Shown piece by piece: positions 23,669-29,679 of a DNA stretch of 36,432 nucleotides. How positions within the stretch are numbered: the stretch's first letter is position 1; every line of letters begins with the position of its first letter. This DNA is from a bacterium (GTDB taxonomy: Bacteria; Patescibacteriota; Gracilibacteria; Peribacterales; Peribacteraceae), in contig JAQCIJ010000008.1 in the NCBI GenBank assembly GCA_027592135.1, positions 1 through 36,432 of the forward strand. Direction: 5' to 3'. The translations under genes were made by a program, and so were the position numbers. The notes under the pieces were generated by a model. That model was given only the letters and a program-made list of their open reading frames with translations, made no database searches and was not told the DNA's origin.

Positions 23669-24637
23669 TTAACGCTGTGGTTCAATTTGTACATGCGCAT
23701 ATCCTTCTCTTGGTTGCTCAAATAGGTGATATGCGGATCGTTTTAATAGTGCTGGATCGTCGCTAGTCGTATCATACTTTGCAATGATATCTATATTCGG
23801 ATGATTTGGGTCTCCTCCGTTTGGATAGATAATCAACTCTCCCTCTGTACCACCCTCCAGTGAAGGAACTGCTCTAGCATCTTTTTGAATATCTCCAACA
23901 GTAACAGAAACCATATTCTTTCTTGTTTCAGCCACAGAACGCAGCCAATCTGCCTTGTTTTTAGCTTCTTGATCTCCTCCTTTTTGACCATAGGTAACCA
24001 TATTTCCATGAACATCAATGTAACGAACTGCACGAGTATCCATAGCTCCTGATGCTTTCAGTGTAACAGGATCAATGTTTTGCAATGCTATTTCTCGATC
24101 ATCAACGAGTGCATTATGAGCTGTTCGTGATCGATGTTGTTCTCCATTTGGCCAAAGGCCACCATTATCATTATTGGGAATACGCATAAGCCTTTTAATA
24201 TCGTCTGCGATAAGTTCCATTCCTTGGGAAGGAGAAACTATGCGGAGATTATGATCATTTGATCCAATATCGAATTCTGAAGGTTGATCACCATGTCCAA
24301 CTCGGGGTGCTGCATTTCCGAAAAGTCCTATATGTAAATTATGCTGTTGTAAGAGTTCTCCATATTCATGGCTCCACTGGGACATGATTCGTGCTATATG
24401 TTGCACTACTGGCATTCCTCTACCATGAAGGGTAAACATTCGGTCAATATGTAGATTTTTTATTGCTCTTGCGGAGCCTGCCTTCAACGTTTGAGCCACC
24501 CTTGCAAGATCTACCTCTAGCTGGACATCGATATCATCGACTCCAGATACAACTGGATTTTGCTCACGACCACCATAAGTGTCAGAGACTTTATATTCTA
24601 GTGCTAGGTCATACCATTGTGGTTCATGAATGCTCAT
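23669..24637 (-). CDS. Hypothetical 322-residue soluble protein
   Basis: No family is recognised. It is hydrophilic, with no signal or membrane helix, and rich in Asp/Asn/His. Notable segments are MFTLHGRGMPVVQHIARIM (about 68-86), LFGNAAPRVGHGDQPSEFDI (about 105-124) and RSRTAHNALVDDREIALQNI (about 169-188). The many His/Asp residues could form a metal or nucleotide site, but no known motif is met. A TATACA element lies 9 nt before the ATG on the minus strand, and a hairpin lies just upstream, so it is probably transcribed apart from recG. Confidence 0.7.
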   Translation of the reverse strand: MSIHEPQWYDLALEYKVSDTYGGREQNPVVSGVDDIDVQLEVDLARVAQTLKAGSARAIKNLHIDRMFTLHGRGMPVVQHIARIMSQWSHEYGELLQQHNLHIGLFGNAAPRVGHGDQPSEFDIGSNDHNLRIVSPSQGMELIADDIKRLMRIPNNDNGGLWPNGEQHRSRTAHNALVDDREIALQNIDPVTLKASGAMDTRAVRYIDVHGNMVTYGQKGGDQEAKNKADWLRSVAETRKNMVSVTVGDIQKDARAVPSLEGGTEGELIIYPNGGDPNHPNIDIIAKYDTTSDDPALLKRSAYHLFEQPREGYAHVQIEPQR

Positions 24638-24662
24638 AGTAAAGGGTGTATAGAGTAAAATA

Positions 24663-24681
24663 CCTCGCTTCTTGAGCGAGG
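24663..24681 (-). terminator. Hairpin downstream of recG
   Basis: CCTCGCT and AGCGAGG (7 bp, 5-nt loop) form a stable stem. On the minus strand it is followed by TATTTTA, so it may end the recG transcript. The 169-bp gap (24638-24806) holds further small inverted repeats (TGCC/GGCA, GGCG/CGCC) and a second copy of CCTCGCTTCTT at 24720-24730. Confidence 0.5.
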
Positions 24682-24806
24682 AGTGAATGTTCTGATTACC
24701 GTGTTAGATACGAACAATCCCTCGCTTCTTTCGAAGCATCATCATTGCCATAGGCATGAGAAGGGCGTTTCGCATCGCCGCTATCTTATGCCACTTTTCT
24801 CGTGCG

Positions 24807-26822
24807 TCAAGATATATTTAGATACTTTTGTGCAGCTTTTCGCGCTTTCACGACAAGCTCTGGATTGAGCAGGTTTGCAACAGATATTTCGGGTATTCCA
24901 CTTTGTCGAAGACCAAACATTTCTCCAGGACCGCGAAGTTTAAGGTCTATTTCTGCAAGCTGAAAGCCTGAGTCATGCTTTTCCATTGCCTTGAGCCTCG
25001 CACTTCTGGCTTGCTCTGGATTTGTTGTAAATAAGAAGCAGTGGCTCTTTGCATCACTACGACCTACACGCCCTCTAAACTGATGGAGTTGAGAGAGGCC
25101 AAATCGCTCCGCTCCCTCTATAACAATAATCGTAGAATTCGGAATATCTATTCCCACCTCAATAACTGAAGTCGATACTAAAATGTCATATTCTTTTTCT
25201 TTAAACGACCGCATAATGTTTTCTTTTTCCTGAGGCGTCATCTTGCCATGAAGCATTGCGATACGTCGGTGACTAAAACTTGCATCGAGTCGTTTTTTCT
25301 CTGCTTCGACATTTTTGATTTCTGCAAAGTCCTCGTTTGCAGATTCTTTGATTAGTGGACAAATAACAAATGCCTGCCTACCTGCTTCTAATTCTGTATC
25401 GATGAAGAGTTCTATTCTCATGCGATCTGCAGGAGATACTACCTTGGTATGAATCGGTTTTCTGTTTCCGGGTTTTTCTGTAAGAACAGAAAGGTCATGA
25501 TGCCCGTAAGCGGTAAGGGCGAGAGTACGAGGAATAGGCGTTGCCGTCATGCTGAGGAAGTGCGGACTGCCCTTTGCTTTTAAACGGTCACGTTGTGCAA
25601 CGCCAAACCTATGTTGCTCATCGACTATTACCAGCCTGAGATTTTTAAACTGCACCTTATCTTCGATAAGAGCATGTGTTCCTATGATAAGATCAAAGTT
25701 TCCTACTTCAATTTGATCTCTGATTTCTTGTCCCAAAGACTTTGGTGTAGACCCTGTTAGCAATGCAACCTTTGGGCATCGCATAGAAATGCCTTTTTTC
25801 TGGCAGTAGTTGTAAAATCCGACGAGTGTCTTACCAATAGATTCTGTGTGTTGCTTTGCCAGTACTTCTGTTGGAACCATAAATGCACACTGTCCTCCGT
25901 GCTCTATAACATTTGCAATTACCGCAGTGGCAACAAGTGTTTTTCCCGAACCTACGTCTCCTTCCAGAAGTCGGGACATTGGAACATCTCTTTCCATATC
26001 AGTAAGCAATTCAAAGATAGCTACTTTCTGTCCATCAGTAGGTGTAAATTTAAGTGAGGTAAAAAAATCTTTGATGAGGTCGACTTTCATTGGTACTTTA
26101 AACTTTTCGTTCTTTTCTCGCTGCCATTCCTTTTTTTGTCCTAAAGCTTGAATCTGAATTGCATATAAATCTTCGAAAGCGAACCGATCAAGAGCTTTTT
26201 GTACTTGAGTGGGGTCATCAGGGAAGTGCATTGCGTAGACTGCATCTGCACGAGATAAGAATCCTTCTTCTTTGATGACATCTTCTGGAAGTGTTTCTGG
26301 AAGATCTTTTATACATTCTTTAATAGAGCTGATTTTCTCTCGCATCCACTTTGTATTGATCTTGTCATGTTGAGGGTAAATAGGGACGAGTCTGCCAGAG
26401 TGTACTAAATCCCCTCTTCCAGCTTTTTCAAATGTAGGGCTTTGCATCTGTAACTTATAACCGTTTTCGAGAATTTTTCCTGTAAGCACTACAGTTTCTC
26501 CATCAGCAATCATCCGCTTTATGTGTGGCTGATTAAACCAAATCACTTCGCACGTAATTCCATCACTATCGGTAAATTTTCCGGTGACTAAGTGTTTTCC
26601 TGTCCGTGTACGAATAAGTCGTAAACTTTCTACAACTCCAGAAACCGTTACTTTTGTATCTAAAGGCGCAGAACCAAGTGTATGCATAAGAGAAAGATCT
26701 TCATGTGCTCTGGGTAGATAGAGCAAAAGGTCTTGGACTGTTTCTAGCTTCATGCCATGCAAAACTTCGATATATTCTTTCGTCGTACGTAAGACTTTCG
26801 AAAGTGGAGTTAAGAGTTGCAT
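24807..26822 (-). CDS. recG: ATP-dependent DNA helicase RecG
   Basis: RecG is a superfamily 2 translocase that remodels stalled replication forks and Holliday junctions. The start is ATG 26822 (MQLLTPLSKVL), giving 671 residues. An upstream extension to 26936 lacks family similarity and runs through the divergent gene. The wedge/OB domain occupies the first 160 residues (VTVSGVVESLRLIRTRTGK). Helicase motifs follow: I GDVGSGKTLVA (about 287), II DEQHRFGVAQR, III SMTATPIPRTL, then IV-VI with STSVIEVGIDIPN and QLHQFRGRVGRS. A C-terminal TRG-like hook (LRGPGEMFGLRQSGIPE) closes the set. Its -10 hexamer overlaps that of the divergent exported-protein gene. Confidence 0.97.
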   Translation of the reverse strand: MQLLTPLSKVLRTTKEYIEVLHGMKLETVQDLLLYLPRAHEDLSLMHTLGSAPLDTKVTVSGVVESLRLIRTRTGKHLVTGKFTDSDGITCEVIWFNQPHIKRMIADGETVVLTGKILENGYKLQMQSPTFEKAGRGDLVHSGRLVPIYPQHDKINTKWMREKISSIKECIKDLPETLPEDVIKEEGFLSRADAVYAMHFPDDPTQVQKALDRFAFEDLYAIQIQALGQKKEWQREKNEKFKVPMKVDLIKDFFTSLKFTPTDGQKVAIFELLTDMERDVPMSRLLEGDVGSGKTLVATAVIANVIEHGGQCAFMVPTEVLAKQHTESIGKTLVGFYNYCQKKGISMRCPKVALLTGSTPKSLGQEIRDQIEVGNFDLIIGTHALIEDKVQFKNLRLVIVDEQHRFGVAQRDRLKAKGSPHFLSMTATPIPRTLALTAYGHHDLSVLTEKPGNRKPIHTKVVSPADRMRIELFIDTELEAGRQAFVICPLIKESANEDFAEIKNVEAEKKRLDASFSHRRIAMLHGKMTPQEKENIMRSFKEKEYDILVSTSVIEVGIDIPNSTIIVIEGAERFGLSQLHQFRGRVGRSDAKSHCFLFTTNPEQARSARLKAMEKHDSGFQLAEIDLKLRGPGEMFGLRQSGIPEISVANLLNPELVVKARKAAQKYLNIS

Positions 26823-26828
26823 GATAGT

Positions 26829-26841
26829 AGTATACGATACT
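26829..26841. promoter_or_regulatory. Overlapping divergent -10 elements of recG and the exported-protein gene
   Basis: On the minus strand TATACT (26834-26829) is 6 nt from the recG ATG. On the plus strand GATACT (26836-26841) is 5 nt from the ATG at 26847. Only 24 bp separate the two start codons, so both mRNAs would be leaderless or nearly so. Confidence 0.45.
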
Positions 26842-26846
26842 GTGTT

Positions 26847-27374
26847 ATGAAGCGCATTATAGCAATCACCATACTTGCCATTGGCTTGATCCCAAGCCTT
26901 CCAGTAACTTCCGCTGACGCAATAGTCCCGAATCAAGAAGCTTTACAGCGTCATTGCAGAGATCGTCTAGGATTTGGCCAGACAGAACCTGTGTACGGAT
27001 CACTTCTTCTGCAACTACGTCGATGTATCGATAGCACACGGACACAATACAAGCCTGATCTGGTGCATTACTCCACAGTAGCTAAAAAAGAAACTGTTAC
27101 ACAACGCGAGACACAACGGACCCTCAACGAGCGAATGCATAACCAAGAACGCACACGTAAATCCTACTATCACAATGTCCCTCTTGCAGACCGAGAATTT
27201 ATCTTACAAGAACACAGAAGATCTAAGCGTCTAATAGTACAAGAGCAGGAGCGCCTTCTTCTGCGTCAGCGCACCGATAAACTCCAACGCTGGAGACAAG
27301 CATTGAAAACCTGTACATACTACGTGCGAGAAAATCGGCACGACTGTGTACAGTTTGAGTTGGTTGCACCGTAA
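26847..27374 (+). CDS. Exported four-Cys, Arg/Gln-rich protein (paralogue A)
   Basis: The 175-residue protein has a signal peptide (MKRIIAITILAIGLIPSLPV, cleavage near SADA). A first Cys pair (QRHCRDR and LLQLRRCIDSTR) is followed by a long basic helical middle rich in Arg, Gln and Glu, and a second Cys pair (KTCTYYVRENRHDCVQF). The segment REFILQEHRRSKRLIVQEQE aligns with the next gene's QDIFREARRSRREIVREAEG, and the Cys positions correspond, so the two are paralogues. The function is unknown. The four Cys suggest two disulfides, and the export machinery plus the DsbA-like protein would be relevant. It starts 24 bp from recG, divergently. Confidence 0.7.
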   Translation: MKRIIAITILAIGLIPSLPVTSADAIVPNQEALQRHCRDRLGFGQTEPVYGSLLLQLRRCIDSTRTQYKPDLVHYSTVAKKETVTQRETQRTLNERMHNQERTRKSYYHNVPLADREFILQEHRRSKRLIVQEQERLLLRQRTDKLQRWRQALKTCTYYVRENRHDCVQFELVAP

Positions 27375-27438
27375 GTTTCTCACTTTGTCATTCTCAAATT
27401 CTTGCGTTATATTCATTAATTGATGAAACTATGCCTTG

Positions 27439-28008
27439 ATGAAACAGTTTATGTTTATTGTCATAGGGATACTTCTCGCTCCGAGCGCACTTGCTCAGCC
27501 TGTATCGAATGATACTGTGGCTACATGTAAAGCTATGTATCCATTGCCTACGTTAAATATCAACGACGAAGTAGAGAGTACAGGACATGACCCTCGTCAG
27601 TTTCTTATTAGGCGTTGCATAACAAATGAGAGGAAGAAACTTATTAATCAACGGAGTGCAGAGAGGCAGCAGATTCGAGATGCAGCTCATTACGATAGAT
27701 CTGCAGCTAATGTGCAAAGAGTGCGGGTAACGTCAGAAAACTATCTTCAGGACGCAATACGTCGTCAAAATGTAAAAGAGCAACGATTTCGTTCTAGGAC
27801 GAACCTACTTGGTCAAGATATTTTCCGTGAAGCCCGTCGTAGCCGCAGAGAAATTGTTCGAGAAGCAGAAGGGACTGATCGCATCAATGCTATCCGAAGA
27901 AGTCTTCGATCATCAGACCTTCCAGATCCTTGCCTCAGCGTTGGTGCCATCCGTCAATTTAACAATCCCTGTAGTAATTACGGATCGAGAAGCGGGAGGA
28001 GGAGGTAG
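27439..28008 (+). CDS. Exported four-Cys, Arg-rich protein (paralogue B)
   Basis: The 189-residue protein starts at ATG 27439 with a signal peptide (MKQFMFIVIGILLAPSALA, cleavage before QPV). It shows the same plan as its upstream neighbour: Cys pair (VATCKAM and FLIRRCITNER), Arg-rich helical centre, Cys pair (LPDPCLSVGAIRQFNNPCSN), then the basic tail SRSGRRR. No known family is recognised. A shifted-frame ORF across its 3' end is treated as a shadow. It ends about 110 nt before tRNA-Pro. The high net positive charge of the mature protein could suit binding to nucleic acid or an anionic surface, but this is inference. Confidence 0.7.
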   Translation: MKQFMFIVIGILLAPSALAQPVSNDTVATCKAMYPLPTLNINDEVESTGHDPRQFLIRRCITNERKKLINQRSAERQQIRDAAHYDRSAANVQRVRVTSENYLQDAIRRQNVKEQRFRSRTNLLGQDIFREARRSRREIVREAEGTDRINAIRRSLRSSDLPDPCLSVGAIRQFNNPCSNYGSRSGRRR

Positions 28009-28116
28009 TCGGGGCAGCGCTCAGTTGGACAACGAGAATGCCCTAGCATTCGAGCAATATAAAAAGGTCGTGGTACTCTAGCCATTGCCTGTTTTTTAGA
28101 ATAATATCCTGTCTGT

Positions 28117-28193
28117 CGGGGTGTAGCTCAGTTGGCTAGAGTACGCGCTTTGGGAGCGTGGGGTCGGAGGTTCGAGTCCTCTCACCCCGACCA
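28117..28193 (+). tRNA. tRNA-Pro (anticodon UGG), CCA encoded
   Basis: The acceptor CGGGGTG/CACCCCG is perfect, with discriminator A and encoded CCA. The anticodon stem CGCGC/GCGTG encloses TTTGGGA, giving UGG (Pro). The T-arm GGAGG/CCTCT region with GTTCGAGTC is normal. A GC-richer, phage-like patch begins directly downstream, as is common for integration next to tRNA 3' ends. Confidence 0.97.
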
Positions 28194-28264
28194 TCATCGT
28201 TTTTGTCTCGTTTTGCCATGTAGCAAATGGCTCTTCTAGTTTAACACTAGCTACTTTGTTGCCT

Positions 28265-28587
28265 TCAATAAGTACGTTCGAGATAAGTAATTCTCCCATT
28301 CTGCGCTGCAATCACTTCCTTCGTTACTATCGGAGAGCCCCATTTCATCTCGTTTAGTACCTCTTCCGCTTTGCCCTTCTCTTTCTCGTTCGTACTCTTC
28401 AAGACGTTAATCTGCCGCCGGGTAGCGTCCATTTCCTCACGTTCTCCCTCCGGTGGAAACACAGCATGGAGTATGTCGGCAAAGGGATTTTCACCGGGTT
28501 TATTTGCGTGGTTGATTGCGCAATCACCGTCGGCTCTCCAAGCTCGGTTTTAACGGAGCACTCGCCGCTATCGAGCTTGGGTTGCAT
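28265..28587 (-). pseudogene. Frameshifted gene downstream of the terminase-like HTH gene
   Basis: One frame runs from ATG 28587 (MQPKLDSGECSVKTELGEP, then TQINPVK) and dies at 28399. A second frame (NPFADILHAVFPPEGEREEM to ITYLERTY) is open to 28265. Adding a single A to the AAAA run at 28491-28488 (minus strand) joins them into one hydrophilic product of about 105 residues reading INPVKNPFADIL. This looks like a one-base deletion, a sequencing or assembly indel, or conceivably programmed slippage. Its start lies 3 nt after the stop of the HTH gene. Codons are GC-richer than in flanking genes. No family is recognised. Confidence 0.6.
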
Positions 28588-28590
28588 GTT

Positions 28591-28851
28591 TTAAAATGCC
28601 GCCTCTTTTAAGTCCTTAAAATCCTCTACGGTGGACACGTAGCCCTCGCGTGCTTTCTCGTATTGAACGTCGTTTGCTTTTTTGTCGGCTTCGGCTATGC
28701 GCTCTTTCCACCCAAACGACTTCGCCCACTTGCGTACGGAAGTCTCGGAAAAACCGAACTTTTCCGCAACTTTGGCGTAACTGCGCTTGCCACCTAGTTG
28801 AAGATAATAGGCGTAGGCATCCACGTGCCTTCTTGATTCATGCTTTAACAC
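28591..28851 (-). CDS. Small HTH protein resembling phage terminase small subunits
   Basis: The 86-residue protein contains a helix-turn-helix (SYAKVAEKFGFSETSVRKWA) followed by KSFGWKERIAEADKKAND. The order HTH, then W-xx-R in GWKERIAE, is typical of TerS-like or DUF1804-like phage small subunits and of some transposon-linked HTH proteins. It is shorter than a complete TerS, and the companion gene just downstream is frameshifted. The pair therefore looks like a remnant of a mobile element rather than a working packaging enzyme. TACAAT lies about 19 nt upstream. GC content is visibly higher than in the surrounding genes. Confidence 0.6.
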   Translation of the reverse strand: MLKHESRRHVDAYAYYLQLGGKRSYAKVAEKFGFSETSVRKWAKSFGWKERIAEADKKANDVQYEKAREGYVSTVEDFKDLKEAAF

Positions 28852-28869
28852 AAATGCTATTGTACCAGT

Positions 28870-29415
28870 CTATTCTTTTTCCTCTATGTAGATAGGCTTT
28901 GCATCATTATTTACAACTCTTATAACAGCGTTCCTTGTATCTAATTCAATATTTAAAAATTCATTATCTGCAATTTTTGGAGTTACATCAATAATATTTG
29001 TGATACCAAGAGACAACAGATAAGTACGAATTTCTTGTTGCCAGTTTTGCAGTGGTATGTGATTTTTCTCTTCATCTTCATCCGTATCATCCTCACCTAC
29101 AATAACAGCCCTAGTGTCAGGCTTAATTATGTCAGGCGCATGTTCTATTAGTTTACCAAGAAGTTCTTCATGATTTTTAAAAGCAACGTCTACATGAATG
29201 AGTGCTCCTAATTTCGTATCTTCATTGATTAGTGCTATTATTCTACAAGGCCCACAAGATGATTCTACTCTATCAACATCTCTGCCTACTATGACGGTAC
29301 CGGCCTTTGCATACGGTTCGCCATAATATTCGTTGCTACCACCTAGCTGAAATTCTCCATCTTCATTAAGAAATGCTGTTTCGCCATCTGGAATTGTTAT
29401 TCTCTTTTTTGCCAT
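28870..29415 (-). CDS. Orphan CheD-like (putative deamidase-fold) protein
   Basis: The 181-residue protein carries SCGPCRIIALINEDTKLGAL followed by IHVD. The second Cys and the His are 17 residues apart, and GAL.H lines up with the CheD active site (GSC...KxGGLAH), where Cys and His also lie 17 apart. The C-terminal NIELDTRNAVIRVV resembles CheD's final hairpin (fd..tG.v.v). CheD deamidates receptor glutamines, and related CNF-type toxins deamidate host proteins. No chemotaxis gene is in the window. An acidic insert (GEDDTDEDEEK, about residues 118-128) is unusual. ATG 29415 is preferred over 29433 because TACAAT lies 8 nt before it. Confidence 0.55.
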   Translation of the reverse strand: MAKKRITIPDGETAFLNEDGEFQLGGSNEYYGEPYAKAGTVIVGRDVDRVESSCGPCRIIALINEDTKLGALIHVDVAFKNHEELLGKLIEHAPDIIKPDTRAVIVGEDDTDEDEEKNHIPLQNWQQEIRTYLLSLGITNIIDVTPKIADNEFLNIELDTRNAVIRVVNNDAKPIYIEEKE

Positions 29416-29433
29416 TTCACTACATTGTACCAT

Positions 29434-29665
29434 TTTTCTACACTTTTTGGTAGGTTCTTATGTTCGAGAAGGGGTCAGCTTATTGCTACTACGGATGCTT
29501 TTTCGCTCATTCTAGCCAAGTCTTTACTCGTTCTTGGGGTGTAGTTAGAGGTGAACTCTCGTATGACGCTTACCTACCGTTTGCCAATTGTGCCCCGTTC
29601 TTGCTGATATAATCGCAACCGTTCGAGTTGGGCTGCAAGAGCCCGACCAATATAAAAAAATACTG
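29434..29665. other. Intergenic stretch between the island and priA
   Basis: No convincing gene was found in these 232 nt. It holds a tRNA-3'-end-like sequence (29621-29649) and the short inverted repeat GGGCT/AGCCC (29630-29644). The rest shows no promoter beyond the -10 just before priA. Confidence 0.5.
29621..29649 (+). repeat. Sequence resembling the tRNA-Pro 3' end (possible attachment-site remnant)
   Basis: GTTCGAGT (29621-29628) and CCCGACCA (29642-29649) repeat the T-loop and the acceptor-CCA end of tRNA-Pro (28171-28193), but with 13 rather than 8-9 bases between them. Both short matches are partly generic tRNA features, so chance is possible. Confidence 0.3.
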
Positions 29666-29671
29666 TATACT
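29666..29671 (+). promoter_or_regulatory. -10 hexamer TATACT near priA start
   Basis: TATACT is followed by 8 nt and the priA ATG. A weak -35 (CCGACC, 29643-29648) lies 17 nt upstream. It shares the 10-mer CTGTATACTC with secG and the lipoprotein gene. Confidence 0.5.
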
Positions 29672-29679
29672 CTTTCCCT

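Noticed and set aside
26823-26936. N-terminal extension of recG by 38 residues
   Set aside because: It is antisense to the signal peptide of the divergent gene, and the RecG-like sequence begins at 26822.
28096-28311. 71-residue minus-strand ORF containing GVRGLEPPTPRSQSAYSSQL
   Set aside because: It is the antisense reading of tRNA-Pro, another well-known artefact.
29540-29610. Degenerate extra tRNA starting GGGGTGTAG
   Set aside because: The bases pair only at the outer four positions; no D-, anticodon- or T-arm can be drawn.
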